From Clostridia bacterium (GTDB lineage: Bacteria > Bacillota > Clostridia > TANB77 > CAG-508): a stretch of 64,000 nucleotides of DNA. The stretch is from contig JAFRNM010000018.1 in assembly GCA_017430135.1 (NCBI GenBank), positions 62,001-126,000 of the forward strand, given 5' to 3'. Positions 7,126 to 18,400 of this stretch are shown here, piece by piece. The notes beneath the pieces are model-generated. The model was not told the origin of the DNA and ran no database searches. It was given only the letters and a program-made list of their open reading frames with translations. Position 1 is the first letter of the stretch; every line of letters begins with the position of its first letter. Position numbers and translations under genes: made by a program.

Positions 7126-9522
7126 ATGACATATAATCATTTAGAAGTAGAGAAAAAATGGCAAGAATATTGGGATAAAAACAATACATTTCACACAGAT
7201 GTATGGGACTTTTCAAAGCCTAAATATTATGCATTAGACATGTTTCCATATCCATCAGGAATTGGACTACATGCAGGTCACGTAGAAGGTTATACAGCAA
7301 CAGATGTTGTTGCAAGATATAAAAGAATGAGAGGCTATAATGTTCTACACCCAATGGGATGGGATGCATTTGGTTTACCTGCTGAGCAATTTGCTATTAA
7401 AACGGGTAAACACCCAGATGGATTTACACAAGCAAATATAGAAACTTTTAAAGGTCAAATCAAAAACTTAGGATTATCTTATGATTGGTCAAAAGAAATT
7501 TCTACAGCTGATCCTAAATATTATAAATGGACACAATGGATTTTCAAAAAATTATTTGAAGATGGTTATGCAAAAATTGTTGAAATGCCAGTTAACTGGT
7601 GCGAAGAACTTGGAACAGTTTTAGCAAATGACGAAGTTATTGATGGAAAAAGTGAAAGAGGTGGATACCCAGTAGTTAGAAAGAACATGAAACAATGGGT
7701 TATTGATACACCAAAATTTGCCGAAAGATTACTTGAAGGATTAGACGAACTTGATTGGCCAGAATCAACTAAAGAAATACAAAGGAATTGGATTGGAAAA
7801 TCAGTTGGAGCTGAAATAAACTTTAAAGTTGATGGTTTTGAAGATGCCGAATTTACTGTATTTACAACAAGAGCAGATACTTTATTTGGTGCTACTTATT
7901 GCGTACTTGCTCCTGAACATAAACTTGTTGAAAAAATTACAACTTCATCTCAAAAAGAAGCAGTTGAAAATTATATTAAAGAAGCATCAGCAAAATCTGA
8001 ATTAGAAAGAACTAATTTAAATAAAGATAAAACTGGTGTATTTACTGGAAGTTATGCAATTAATCCTGTAAATAACAAAAAAATCCCAATTTGGATTTCA
8101 GATTATGTTCTAGCAAGTTACGGTACTGGTAGCATTATGGCTGTTCCTGCTCATGACCAAAGAGATTATGAATTTGCTACTAAATTTGGAATAGAAATAA
8201 TCCCTGTTCTAGAAGGTGGAGATATTTCAAAAGAAGCTTTTGTTGGTGATGGAGTTCACATTAATTCTGATTTCTTAAATGGTCTAAATAAAGAAGATGG
8301 AATCGACACAATGATTAAATGGCTTGAAGAAAGAAAAATAGGAACTAAAAAAGTAAACTACAAAATTCATGATTGGATTTTTGCTCGTCAAAGATATTGG
8401 GGTGAACCAATTCCAATTATCAACATGGAAGATGGAACACACATCCCTCTAGACGATAACGATTTACCATTGGTTTTACCAAAACTACAAGATTATGCTC
8501 CAAGCAAAACTGGAGATAGTCCACTAGAAAAAGCAACTGATTGGGTTAATGTTGAAATTAATGGAAAGAAAGGCAAAAGAGAAACAAGTACAATGCCTGG
8601 TTCTGCTGGTTCTAGCTGGTACTTCTTAAGATACTTAGATCCAGATAATGATAAAGCTTTAGCAGATCCTGAATTAATAAAACACTGGTTACCAGTTGAT
8701 TTATACATGGGTGGACCTGAACATGCAGTTGGACATTTAATTTATGCAAGAGTTTGGAACAATTATTTATATGATAAGGGAATTGTTTCAGTTAAAGAAC
8801 CATTTAAAAAATTAGTTCATCAAGGAATGATTCTTGGTGCTAATGGAATTAAAATGGGGAAAAGATATCCTGATTTTGCAGTTGATCCTAATGACATTGT
8901 TAGAGATTATGGTGCTGACACAATTAGATTATATGAAATGTTTATGGGACCTATTGAAGCCAACAAACCATGGAATGTTGATGGAGTTGAAGGTGCTAGA
9001 AGATTTATAGATAGAGTTTATAGAATTTTTGAAGAAAAAGAAATTTCTGATAAAGAAAACAAAAATCTTGAAAAAGTATATCATCAAACAGTTAAAAAAG
9101 TTACTGAAGATTTAGATAGACTTCAATATAATACAGCAATTAGCCAAATTATGATTTTTGTTAATGCCATTTATAAAGAAAATCAAGTTCCAACAGAATA
9201 TGCTGAAGGCTTAGTTAAAATGTTAAATCCATTTTCACCATTTGTTACTGAGGAAATATGGAATAAATTCTTAAAACATAATGATACAATTACATATGAA
9301 CCTTGGCCAACATTTGATGCTCAAAAAGCAATTAGTGATGAAATAACTTTACCAATTCAATTTAACGGAAAATTAAAAGGTACGATTCAAATTGCATTAG
9401 ATGAAGATGAAGCAACTATTAAAGAAAAAGTACATGAAGCAATTAGCGATAAATTGGATGGAAAAACTATTATAAAAGAAATTTATGTTAAAAATAAAAT
9501 ATATAATATAGTTGTAAAATAA
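7126..9522 (+). CDS. leuS: Leucyl-tRNA synthetase
   Basis: A 798-residue class I synthetase charging tRNA-Leu. I start at ATG 7126 with AAAGGAGC before it, rather than the longer open frame from 7027, because LeuRS begins [16 protein letters not shown]. The HIGH motif appears as HAGH in [10 protein letters not shown]. The CP1 editing domain is present ([25 protein letters not shown]). The second signature, usually KMSKS, is here KMGKR (residues 576-580), followed by [13 protein letters not shown] believe this variant occurs in a subset of clostridial LeuRS. An anticodon-binding domain fills the C-terminus. It is a monocistronic gene with its own promoter and a terminator at 9521-9550. Confidence 0.96.
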   Translation: MTYNHLEVEKKWQEYWDKNNTFHTDVWDFSKPKYYALDMFPYPSGIGLHAGHVEGYTATDVVARYKRMRGYNVLHPMGWDAFGLPAEQFAIKTGKHPDGFTQANIETFKGQIKNLGLSYDWSKEISTADPKYYKWTQWIFKKLFEDGYAKIVEMPVNWCEELGTVLANDEVIDGKSERGGYPVVRKNMKQWVIDTPKFAERLLEGLDELDWPESTKEIQRNWIGKSVGAEINFKVDGFEDAEFTVFTTRADTLFGATYCVLAPEHKLVEKITTSSQKEAVENYIKEASAKSELERTNLNKDKTGVFTGSYAINPVNNKKIPIWISDYVLASYGTGSIMAVPAHDQRDYEFATKFGIEIIPVLEGGDISKEAFVGDGVHINSDFLNGLNKEDGIDTMIKWLEERKIGTKKVNYKIHDWIFARQRYWGEPIPIINMEDGTHIPLDDNDLPLVLPKLQDYAPSKTGDSPLEKATDWVNVEINGKKGKRETSTMPGSAGSSWYFLRYLDPDNDKALADPELIKHWLPVDLYMGGPEHAVGHLIYARVWNNYLYDKGIVSVKEPFKKLVHQGMILGANGIKMGKRYPDFAVDPNDIVRDYGADTIRLYEMFMGPIEANKPWNVDGVEGARRFIDRVYRIFEEKEISDKENKNLEKVYHQTVKKVTEDLDRLQYNTAISQIMIFVNAIYKENQVPTEYAEGLVKMLNPFSPFVTEEIWNKFLKHNDTITYEPWPTFDAQKAISDEITLPIQFNGKLKGTIQIALDEDEATIKEKVHEAISDKLDGKTIIKEIYVKNKIYNIVVK

Positions 9523-9550
9523 AAAGTTGCCTTAGGCAACTTTTTATTTT
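9521..9550. terminator. Bidirectional terminator between leuS and the HExxH gene
   Basis: AAAAAGTTGCC, TTA loop, GGCAACTTTTT, then ATTTT. The stem is symmetric and overlaps the stop of the convergent gene at 9544. Confidence 0.85.
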
Positions 9551-10635
9551 ACAACTTTAACAGTTTCTTTTTTTCCAAATATTTCTTTTAATTTTCTTAT
9601 TAACATAGCAAAGAAACTTTCTTTTTTGGTTCTTGCTAGTGCTGTTTCTGCCCCATTTTCTATCACATTATATTTGTGTTCTAATGCTGCCATTTGCTCT
9701 ACATAGTAATCGTGATAGAATGTATAACCATCTGTTGAACCTAGATAGTCTTTAAACTTGTATAGTTTTTGTCTATATTTTTCTACTTGTTCTAATGTTT
9801 TTATTTTTTTGAAGCTATTATTGAAATAACTTGATATTATTTGGTTTTGTGTTTTTAAGAATGTTAATAAGATTTCATTTTTTATTTCTTCTATTTTTCC
9901 TGTAATATTTGCACATTTTTCTTCATCTGTTTCGATTTCGAATTTTTTATTGTTTAGCTTTACAATATTTTCTTCTGCTTCTAATATATTATCTATTGCA
10001 TTTGTAACACATAAATATGTTTTTAATGACATTTCTTCTATGAATTTATTTTTGAAATTGTCATTACTATTTATTGTACTTTCAAACAATACATCTTCTC
10101 CAATTAAATATGCTAATTGATTTGCTAAACAGCATTCTAATGGATAATATGATGGACTTATTGTTTCAAAACTTATTCCATAATACTTAACAGCTTCTTT
10201 TTCCATTCCATTTGCATAAGAGGCCATAAGTTGTACAGATGCCTCATTTATGCCTTCTCCAGTAACTTTTGATTCTTTATAATCTGAAAGCCCCATCCTA
10301 ACTAAATTTCCTTTTTTGTCCTTTACCTCTTGTAAGTAATGAATGCATTCATGTACAGCAAATTCTTCTAAATCTTCATTTGGAATGTTGTTATTAAAAT
10401 AAATTGATGTATTTTTGTAAAAATAATTTGCTTCACTCATTCCTTCTGGTCTTTTGGCTTTATACATTTTTAATTCTGAAAGTCTTGATATTAAGTCATT
10501 TGATTCTAATCCATATTCTGGAAATGTATTTATTATTTTTGTAACAACATTTTTTATTATATTATATTTTATAATTGGGTCAATTTCTTGTGTAACCTCA
10601 ATTCCTTCTTTTCTTAACTTAGATTCTATATTCAT
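9544..10635 (-). CDS. Putative zinc metallopeptidase-like protein (HExxH)
   Basis: A 363-residue protein without signal peptide. It carries HECIHYLQE (H95, E96, H99), the zinc-binding HExxH helix, followed about 40 residues later by GEGINEASVQ, a likely third-ligand Glu, as in gluzincins. The C-terminal half is helical and charged (about 230-300 looks coiled-coil), ending in a basic tail. I do not recognise a named family; similar proteins occur in uncultured clostridia. It stands alone between leuS (convergent) and the operon to its right. Peptidase activity is inferred from the motif only. Confidence 0.65.
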   Translation of the reverse strand: MNIESKLRKEGIEVTQEIDPIIKYNIIKNVVTKIINTFPEYGLESNDLISRLSELKMYKAKRPEGMSEANYFYKNTSIYFNNNIPNEDLEEFAVHECIHYLQEVKDKKGNLVRMGLSDYKESKVTGEGINEASVQLMASYANGMEKEAVKYYGISFETISPSYYPLECCLANQLAYLIGEDVLFESTINSNDNFKNKFIEEMSLKTYLCVTNAIDNILEAEENIVKLNNKKFEIETDEEKCANITGKIEEIKNEILLTFLKTQNQIISSYFNNSFKKIKTLEQVEKYRQKLYKFKDYLGSTDGYTFYHDYYVEQMAALEHKYNVIENGAETALARTKKESFFAMLIRKLKEIFGKKETVKVVK

Positions 10636-10754
10636 TCGAAATCTCCTTGTATAATTGTCCTAGAATAATTATACACTAAAATTTCTCATATAGTATTTCA
10701 AAAGCATTAAATGTTTATTACAATTTAGTTACATTATACAAAAAATACAACATA

Positions 10755-12023
10755 TTAAATCTTTAGAAAACTCTTTATAGCACTAGCTGCATCACGTCCA
10801 GAACGTGCAGCCCAAGCTACAGTTCCTTTTGCACCTGCTAAATCTCCCCCAGCAAATATTTTAGGGTTTGATGTTTGAAATTTTTCATCTACCATTATAT
10901 TGCACCATTTTGTTAATGTTAAGTCCAAATCTTCTACAATGTTTTCTGGTCCAGAGCCTAGTGCCATTATTACATAATCTGCATCTATTATATAATTAGA
11001 ATTTTCTATGTTTACTGGTACTTTTCTATTTTCTCCTTCTTTTTGGACTAGCTCTGTTTTTATTAGTTCTATTTGCTCTACTTTTTCATCTCCAATTATT
11101 TTAACAATATTATTTTGATATAGGAATTCTACACCTTCATTTATAGCGTCTTCCACTTCTTTATCTTCTGCTGGCATTTCTTCTCTGGATCTTCTATAAA
11201 TTACTTTTACTTCTTTAGCTCCAAGTCTTTTTATTGTTCTAGCACAGTCCATTGCAACATTTCCGCCACCCACAACACATGCTGTTTTTCCTTCATAATT
11301 TGGATGTAGGTTATGCTCTAATAGTTCATTTCCTCCATAAACTCCATTTAACTCTTCTCCTTCTACTCCCATTTTTGAAGATATATTGGCTCCAAAACTA
11401 AGAAATATTGCATCATATTCTTTCTCTAAGTCTTTCAAATTTAGATTTTTTCCCAATTCTTGTTTATATTTTACTTCTACTCCTAAATCTAAAATCATTT
11501 GAATTGTTTTGTTAACAATATCTTTTGAAAGCCTAAATTCAGGTATTCCATGAACTAATAGTCCACCAAGATAATCATATTTTTCGTATATTGTTACTTT
11601 TATTCCTGCTTTTGCAAGAAAAGCACTACATGTAAGACCTGCAGGTCCTCCACCTATTATCGCAACTTTTTTATTATTGTTTTTATTTTGTTCCATTTCT
11701 TCTTTATAACAATCTAATAATGTCATTCCCTCTTTTGTAGCCATGTCGTAAGCATAAGCTTCTAATTCTCCAATACTGACTGGTTCACCTTTTATTCCTC
11801 TTATGCAACTTCCCTGACATTGTTTTGTATGTGGACATATTCTTCCACACACACCTGGTAATACTGTTGTTTTAGATAGCATTTTATATGCTTCTTTATA
11901 ATTTTCTTCTTTTATACATTTTATAAATGCTGGTATGTCATTGTTTAAAGGACATCCTTTTACGCTACATGGTTTTATTTTACAATTTAAACAATAATTT
12001 GATTTTTCTTTTATTTGTTCCAT
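10755..12023 (-). CDS. NAD(P)/FAD-dependent oxidoreductase, glutamate synthase small-subunit (GltD)-like
   Basis: A 422-residue flavoprotein. The N-terminus has four Cys (C11, C14, C19, C24 in CLNCKIKPCSVKGCPLN) and a second set (CGRICPHTKQCQGSC), the 4Fe-4S-binding region of the GltD/dihydropyrimidine dehydrogenase family. An FAD site follows (VAIIGGGPAGLTCSAFLAKAG, about 115) and an NADPH site (CVVGGGNVAMDCA, about 250). The end, FAGGDLAGAKGTVAWAARSG, binds FAD. No large GltB subunit is nearby, so it may serve another electron-transfer partner. It is last in a four-gene minus-strand run (13562-14353, 12609-13529, 12042-12599, this gene) with short gaps. Confidence 0.85.
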   Translation of the reverse strand: MEQIKEKSNYCLNCKIKPCSVKGCPLNNDIPAFIKCIKEENYKEAYKMLSKTTVLPGVCGRICPHTKQCQGSCIRGIKGEPVSIGELEAYAYDMATKEGMTLLDCYKEEMEQNKNNNKKVAIIGGGPAGLTCSAFLAKAGIKVTIYEKYDYLGGLLVHGIPEFRLSKDIVNKTIQMILDLGVEVKYKQELGKNLNLKDLEKEYDAIFLSFGANISSKMGVEGEELNGVYGGNELLEHNLHPNYEGKTACVVGGGNVAMDCARTIKRLGAKEVKVIYRRSREEMPAEDKEVEDAINEGVEFLYQNNIVKIIGDEKVEQIELIKTELVQKEGENRKVPVNIENSNYIIDADYVIMALGSGPENIVEDLDLTLTKWCNIMVDEKFQTSNPKIFAGGDLAGAKGTVAWAARSGRDAASAIKSFLKI

Positions 12024-12041
12024 TTCTATTATCCTTTCTTT

Positions 12042-12599
12042 TCAAGATACAATATTGTAAAATTTAAAAGTTAATTGTAAATCTCTAATAAAATCTATTT
12101 TCTTGTTTTCATCACGAAGTAATGCAGCCGGATGCCAAGTGGGAATATATGTAATCCCCTTTTTTTCAATAATTTTCCCTCTACTTGCTGTAATTCCATA
12201 TTCTTTTCCAAGTATATGTTTTAATGCTACACTTCCTAAAAGCACAATAATTTTAGGCTTTACAAGTAATACTTGATTTCGTAAGTAATCCAAGCAAGCC
12301 TCACATTCATCTTCTTCTGGATTTCGGTTATTTGGTGGTCTACATTTTACAATATTTGCAATATAAACTTCTTCTCTTTTAATTCCAACCACATCAAAAG
12401 CCATGTCCATTAGTTTTCCGGCTTTCCCAACAAATGGTTCTCCGAGCCTATCCTCGTCTGCACCAGGTCCTTCACCAATGAACATTACTTCTGCATTTTT
12501 ATTTCCAACACCAAATACAATGTGTTGTCTCATTTTGCAAAGCTTACATTTCTCGCAATTTTCTATTGATTTTTCTAATTCTTCCCATGTCTCATACAT
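12042..12599 (-). CDS. Uracil-DNA glycosylase, family 4 (iron-sulfur type)
   Basis: A 185-residue enzyme that excises uracil from DNA in base-excision repair. It shows the family 4/5 layout: CEKCKLC at residues 15-21 and [17 protein letters not shown], supplying the cluster Cys; motif 1 [20 protein letters not shown]; and the late motif [13 protein letters not shown]. Family 4 is favoured by GE[GA]PG with a following ExxxG-P-F-V-G-x-A-G segment. It lies 9 bases downstream of the GGDEF gene and 18 bases before the GltD-like gene. Confidence 0.9.
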   Translation of the reverse strand: MYETWEELEKSIENCEKCKLCKMRQHIVFGVGNKNAEVMFIGEGPGADEDRLGEPFVGKAGKLMDMAFDVVGIKREEVYIANIVKCRPPNNRNPEEDECEACLDYLRNQVLLVKPKIIVLLGSVALKHILGKEYGITASRGKIIEKKGITYIPTWHPAALLRDENKKIDFIRDLQLTFKFYNIVS

Positions 12600-12608
12600 T
12601 TTTATTAC

Positions 12609-13529
12609 CTATTTTCTTCTATCAACTGCATAACAACTTCCCATTACTGACTTAGCAGCATGTTTAACTTGTGCTCCAACTTCGCCTATTTCTAGTATAT
12701 TATGGAATCTTCCAATATCACATACAACAACACCTATTGAAAGTGAAACAAGCGGAAATTGTTCTATTATTCCCTTTCTATTTGCAACTTCTATATATCC
12801 TTTTTCTTTATCTGCTTCTGTAAAAAACTTTTTAACATTTGCATCAAAATTTGCAATTATATCTTGACATGCTCGTTCACAATGGATATCTGGTATTATT
12901 CCAACAAAGTCATCTCCTCCAATATGCCCCACAAATACATTTTCATTCCAACATTTATGCAAAGATTTTGATATTGTCTCCGCAGTATATACTATTATTT
13001 CATCACCTTTTAAAAATCCATATACATCATTATACGCTTTGAAATTATCTAGGTCAAAATACATTACAGTAAATGCCTCTCTATTAGATAATCTTTTCTT
13101 TAATTCTGCATGTATTTGAACATTTCCAGGCAAACCGGTTAAAGGACTTATTCTTCTATTTATATTTAATAATCTGTTCAAATTTTTAATTGTATAATAC
13201 AAATAGTCCTCATTTACTGGTTTTCTAATATAATACTCTATTGCCTCTCTTAAAAGCATTATTCTATGTTCTTTTTCAGTATTAGATGATACAACTATTA
13301 TTGGTGTAATGGCGTTGTCTTCATCTCCTCTAATTTGCTTGCAGAGTTCGACTATGTCTCTTTGCACTGCATCTTCATTTATTATTATTATTGATGGAAT
13401 GTTTCTTAATGCTATGTCTATTTGCTCTGATTTTACATTTGTGAATTTGTATTCTGGATCGTTTTTAAATAATTCTCTAAATACCATTATTGATGAATCG
13501 TCATCGTCTATTATGTATATGTCTTGCAT
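12609..13529 (-). CDS. Receiver-like/GGDEF protein, probable diguanylate cyclase
   Basis: A 306-residue two-domain protein. Residues 1-115 have a response-regulator fold (DDDD acidic pocket at 8-11, Lys103 in IRKPV), but the phospho-acceptor position is Asn51 (IIIINED) rather than Asp, so phosphorylation is unlikely. Residues 125-300 form a GGDEF domain with [19 protein letters not shown] and the active-site variant GGDDF (204-208), compatible with c-di-GMP synthesis. There is no RxxD inhibitory site immediately upstream. No c-di-GMP riboswitch or effector is visible in the window. It sits between the membrane protein gene and the glycosylase gene. Confidence 0.85.
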   Translation of the reverse strand: MQDIYIIDDDDSSIMVFRELFKNDPEYKFTNVKSEQIDIALRNIPSIIIINEDAVQRDIVELCKQIRGDEDNAITPIIVVSSNTEKEHRIMLLREAIEYYIRKPVNEDYLYYTIKNLNRLLNINRRISPLTGLPGNVQIHAELKKRLSNREAFTVMYFDLDNFKAYNDVYGFLKGDEIIVYTAETISKSLHKCWNENVFVGHIGGDDFVGIIPDIHCERACQDIIANFDANVKKFFTEADKEKGYIEVANRKGIIEQFPLVSLSIGVVVCDIGRFHNILEIGEVGAQVKHAAKSVMGSCYAVDRRK

Positions 13530-13561
13530 TTTTTCTCCTTTCCTTGAAACTATTTTTTATC

Positions 13562-14353
13562 TTATTTTTTATCTTTGTTTGATTTTATTGAAATCTTTTT
13601 ACTTAATATTTCAGTAATTTCTTTGGTGTTTATTGCTGGGAATGCCTTTTTCAACCTATATACATATCTATATAGATTTCTCGACATTCTTGCTTGTTTT
13701 CTTTTTAGGTTTTCAACTACATTTTGTAAGTTTTCTTTTATCTTTATTTTTTCTGTTGATTTTTCTTTTGTTATTTCTTTTATTTCGTTTAATTTTTCTT
13801 TTATCTCTTCACTTATGTCTTCTACTTTCTTTAAGTCAACTTTTATATTTTTTACTTTTATTACACTTATTATTGTATCTATAATCACTAAAGCTGTCGT
13901 ACCATAAATTATCCATGCAAATACATTTTGGTCAAAGCCAGATATTACTCCCCATACAAACGGATGAATAATGTTGATGAATCCAACTCCTAAACATCCC
14001 CAAAGTATTGAATTTGTTAAACATATTCTTCCTTGGAAATTAAATTTATGGTCTGAATAATCCCAATATTTGGTTTGAAATACTTTCTCAAGAAAAACTC
14101 CAACAATATATTCCCAAAAAGTTAGAATAACAACTGATATTATAAATAATTCTATTATTCTGCCTTGTAACCATCCCATGCAAGTTATCATTATTATTGA
14201 ACCTACACCATAAATTGGGCACATTGGACCTATTAGAAACCCAGTATTTATTATTTTTTTTTCACAAAAAGACCTAAATATAGATTCCATTATCCACCCT
14301 AAAAATGAGTATACAATAAAGCATGCTAATAAATTAAATGCGTTAATTTCCAT
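13562..14353 (-). CDS. CmpB-like putative ABC transporter permease (PF06541 type) membrane protein
   Basis: A 263-residue protein. The first 175 residues hold five or six membrane segments with the family signatures FIVYSFLGWIMESIF, NTGFLIGPMCPIYGVG and WDYSDHKFNFQGRICL. The remaining tail is cytoplasmic, charged and partly coiled-coil (KKVEDISEEIKEKLNEIKE onward). The family is annotated as an ABC permease but has no proven transport role. It is the first gene of the run that includes the GGDEF, glycosylase and oxidoreductase genes. Confidence 0.8.
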   Translation of the reverse strand: MEINAFNLLACFIVYSFLGWIMESIFRSFCEKKIINTGFLIGPMCPIYGVGSIIMITCMGWLQGRIIELFIISVVILTFWEYIVGVFLEKVFQTKYWDYSDHKFNFQGRICLTNSILWGCLGVGFINIIHPFVWGVISGFDQNVFAWIIYGTTALVIIDTIISVIKVKNIKVDLKKVEDISEEIKEKLNEIKEITKEKSTEKIKIKENLQNVVENLKRKQARMSRNLYRYVYRLKKAFPAINTKEITEILSKKISIKSNKDKK

Positions 14354-14372
14354 GTATTTTTCTCTCCATTTA

Positions 14373-14406
14373 TAAAGCCCTCTACTTATTTAGGTAGAGG
14401 GCTTTA
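14373..14406. terminator. Terminator after the Ig-like membrane protein gene
   Basis: AAAGCCCTCTAC, a seven-base loop and GTAGAGGGCTTT form a long stem between the stop of the gene at 14412 and the start of the gene at 14353. The T run is weak. Confidence 0.75.
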
Positions 14407-14411
14407 ATTGT

Positions 14412-15338
14412 TTATTTTTTTGGCCACTTAGCCCTTAATTTCTTTGACATTACACCATTTTCATTATAAGCCACAATTTCTATTAGGTTTTCATCTCCCT
14501 GTTTTAATGGGAAATTATAATCTAAATCTTTTCCATCTGCTTGAATTTTCGTAACCTTACCATCTTTTAATGTTGTAATTTCTATTCTATCTAATCCTAT
14601 TTCGTCATGAGCTGATATAGCAAATGCATTATTTCCTTTTTTAATTTGTATTGTTGGTTGCTTTGTTCCAACAACTTCTTGTGTTTTTTCAGCTTTTTCC
14701 CCATTTATATCTGTTGTATTAATTACTAAAGTATGTCTTCCAAGTGGTGCTTCTATTTCCATAGAATATTCTGTATTATTTACATCCACTTTCTTTGGTT
14801 CTTCCTCATCCCATGCAAATGTGAATTCTTTTATAACATCTTGTCCTTTTAAGTTTATTTTTATATTATTTCCAGCTATTGATACATCAATATTTGTTGA
14901 AAGTGTTAATTCAAAATCTTTTTCTGTTTTCTTAACTGTACCATTTACATCTGTTGCGGTTACATATAAAGTGTTTTGACCATTTGGAATATCTAATTCT
15001 TTTTGGTAGAATTTACCAATACTTTTTACAGTTGTTGGATTTTCATTATTCCAAGAATAAGTTAATGTTGCAACATCATCTTCATGCATTACTTTTATAA
15101 GTAGCTTATCTTCGCCTTTTTCTTCGATTTCTATTGTAGGTTCTCCCACATCTTTTTTAGCTTTTGCTCCATCATTTTTTAACATTGCATAAGAACTATT
15201 AATTACTAAGAATATTCCAAAAATTAGCAATCCAAATGCAAAGAATTTTGTTACAGATCTTATATCTTTTGATCCACTGCTTTTTTTAGATCCTTTATTT
15301 TTATTATTTATATTTTCCGTAGATAAAATTTGATTCAT
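14412..15338 (-). CDS. Membrane-anchored protein with bacterial Ig-like repeats
   Basis: A 308-residue protein with a short cytoplasmic N-terminus rich in Lys, Asn and Ser, one membrane segment at about 31-50 (FFAFGLLIFGIFLVINSSYA), and an extracytoplasmic part of three Ig-like beta domains of about 85 residues. The repeats share a TYSWNNENPTTV / FTFAWDEEEPKKV pattern followed by L-x-V-x-x-T-D-x-N-G (TLYVTATDVNGTVK; TLVINTTDINGEKA). No catalytic motif is visible. It follows the giant adhesin on the same strand but is separated by a strong terminator, so it is probably its own unit. Role unknown; likely cell-envelope structural or adhesive. Confidence 0.65.
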   Translation of the reverse strand: MNQILSTENINNKNKGSKKSSGSKDIRSVTKFFAFGLLIFGIFLVINSSYAMLKNDGAKAKKDVGEPTIEIEEKGEDKLLIKVMHEDDVATLTYSWNNENPTTVKSIGKFYQKELDIPNGQNTLYVTATDVNGTVKKTEKDFELTLSTNIDVSIAGNNIKINLKGQDVIKEFTFAWDEEEPKKVDVNNTEYSMEIEAPLGRHTLVINTTDINGEKAEKTQEVVGTKQPTIQIKKGNNAFAISAHDEIGLDRIEITTLKDGKVTKIQADGKDLDYNFPLKQGDENLIEIVAYNENGVMSKKLRAKWPKK

Positions 15339-15400
15339 TTTTTCACCCTCTTTAGTTAAATCTCATTGAAATTATAACATAAGATTTTTAAAATGTAAAC

Positions 15401-15437
15401 AAAAAATCAAGAAGATTTAATAATCTTCTTGATTTTT
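15401..15437. terminator. Terminator of the adhesin gene
   Basis: AAAAATCAAGAAGATT, TAAT loop, AATCTTCTTGATTTTT. The perfect 16-base stem is flanked by A and T runs and lies 17 bases after the adhesin stop. Confidence 0.9.
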
Positions 15438-15453
15438 ATTTATAATCTTTAGA

Positions 15454-18400
15454 TTACATTACGAATTTTTTAATTAGTGCTATTCCACCAGCTATTGTAA
15501 TTAGAACTGATAATCCTAAAACAATGTATGTTGCTTCTACACCTGTTGATACTGAAAGAATTACTGGTGCGTCGTCATCATCATCTTCATGTCTTTCTTT
15601 CATATTATCTGGTGTTGAATCATTATCTGGAACATCCCAATCATTATCATCTTCTGAGATTTCTGCATAGTTTATTTTTAATCCTAAGTTGTCATTTCCA
15701 TTTATCCATGTTAATACAACTTCAACATCTGCGAATTCTCCTGGTTTTAGTAATGTATTTTCTAATTTTCTAGTTGTAATGATGTTGTTTCCTTCATCTT
15801 TCCAATCTGGGTTATCTTCTGGTAAGAATTTTAATCCTTCTGGAATGTGGTCTTTAACTTCTTTTGCATAACCTGCAATATATCCAGGTAATGCTGCTCC
15901 AGTTTCTTTATCGTAACCATCATTATATACTCTTATTGAATATCTGAATTTAACTGTTACATTAGAAAGTTTCTTTCTATGTAATTCAACTTTTACAACT
16001 TCTTCTGGGTCATCAAATGGTTGATGTCCTGTTTCTGTTACTGTTGTTTCACCATTTTCTGTAACTATAGCTTGTGTTACCCATTTTCTTAATGCCAAGT
16101 CAAATTGTGGAACTCTGATTTTTTCGATGTCTTGGTCATCTTCATCTTTTATCCATTCATCTGTATGAGAATCGATATCTGTTACTTCGTCTCCATCTTC
16201 GTCTTGGTCTTTTGAAATTTGAGCATAGTTAATTATTATTCTATCACTTCTATATGGTTCTACAACTTTGAAAGCAACTTGAACATCTCTATAATCTGGG
16301 TTTGCATCTGATAATCCATTTTCTTTATCAAGTGCTTTAATTAAGTTTTCTGTTGCTCCGTTTTCTCTTGATAAATAGTCTGTTCTGATTATTTTTGCTT
16401 TTGAAACATCATCTGTTTCAACATATTTTTTAACTTCTGAGCTTTCATTAATATTTAATTCAACCATTTCTTTTCCAGCTTTTGCTGTTGCACCTTCTGG
16501 AAGTTCTTCAAACATTTTCCATCCATATTTTACGTTTGTAGCATCTTCTGGTAAGAATACTACTCCCTCTGGAATATCATCTGTAATTACAGAAGCATAT
16601 CCTGCCATGTTTCCTTCATTATATACTCTTAATGTATATGTTACTATGTCTGTTTGAACTGTGTTCATTGGTTCTTTAGAATGTGTATATTCTAATGTTG
16701 TTGTTTCACCTTTAATTAGTTTTTCATAACTTTCTTGAGAAATTTGAGGTACTCTAGCATCATAATCTGCCTTTGTATATCTATCTTCTCTTGTATTGTC
16801 TTCATTTACTTTTTCAACTTTTGTTATGAATTTTCTTAATGCTAAGTCAAATTTTGGTACATAGATTTTTTCAAAGTCATCATCATCTTGTTGACCTGGA
16901 ATATAAGATTTTCCAGAATCTATTTCATCTTTTTTATAGTTTGGTAAGTCTTTGTCTTCTGGTAGGTCAACTAAACCATTATATTTGTTATTATCTATTG
17001 TTTGTGAATCTCTATCAACATCTAATGGTGTGTTATCTTTATCACCATATTTTGTGATTTCTGCTATGTTTGTTTGGTTTATTTCTACAGGTATTGTATC
17101 TTTAACTTTACAAATAATTTTTAATTCGTTGTCATTTCCTTCTCTATTATACATACTTGTTGAATACATCACATATTGTTCAAGATCTCTTCCAACTCCA
17201 ATATTATATGAAAGTTGAACTTCTGGTAATTTAAAATCTTTTAAGTAATCTGTTGTTACTGTTCTACCATCTTCTGAAACATTCCATTTATATGTAGTTT
17301 TATTTGCTTCGCAATTAACATATTCTAAATATTCTGGTAAATGGTCTGTTATTTCTCTTGCATAACCCTCCATTGAACCTTCATTGTAAACTCTTAATGT
17401 ATATTCTACATAGTCTCCAACATTTACTTTTAATGGTTTTTTTGTATGGTTATAATTTGCTGTTGTTATTTCACCATTAAACAATTTTTTTATGTCTTCT
17501 TGTGAAACTATTGGTGCTCTATCATATTCTGTTGCACCTGTCATATCTGCATTATCTGCAACTCTTGTAATGAATTTTCTTAATGCTAAGTCTAATTCTT
17601 GTAATTGTAAATCTTCAAAGTCATCATCATCTTGTTCTCCTATACCATCTGTAGAATTTTTAGGATTATATTTATCTGTATTTATTGAGTCATCATCAGA
17701 ATCTCTATCTGTTACTTCTTTTCCATTTTTATCTTCATATTTTGTAATTGCTGCAATGTTTTTCAAATTATTTGTTGTAGCTTTGTCATTTACTATACAT
17801 TCTACTTGTAAATCTTGATAATATCCTTCTGTTTTTAATTTTGAAAAATCATCGTCTGCAGCTGTTATTACTTTATTATTATCTTTTAAATATGTTGATT
17901 TTATAACTGCTTTACCATTTGCATCTGTTCCTTCTACCCAATTATATGTTGTGTTTATTTCACTTTGAGCTTGAGGAATTAAGCTTAATCCTTCTGGTAA
18001 GTAATCTGTAACTTCTGCTGCATATCCATCTATTTGACCTTCATTATAAATTCTTATTGTATATGTTACTTTATCTCCTTTTGCAACTGCTAATTTATTC
18101 TTTGTATGTTGTTTTTCAGCAGTTGTTGTTTCTTTTGCATTAGTTTCAGTATCAATTATAACTTGTTCACCAGTTATTTTTGGTACTCTGTTTCCTTCTG
18201 CTGTATATTCTGTATATTCAGTATAGTCAGATGATTTTGTAGCTATTTTAGTAATGAATTTTCTTAATGCTAAGTCGAATTGATAGTCTCTTACATGTAC
18301 TTCTATATTTCCATTAGTATTTAAAAATACATCTAAATCTTCTCTATTTTCTGTAACTTCTACATTATCTACATAGTATTTAATGTTCTCTACTATATAA

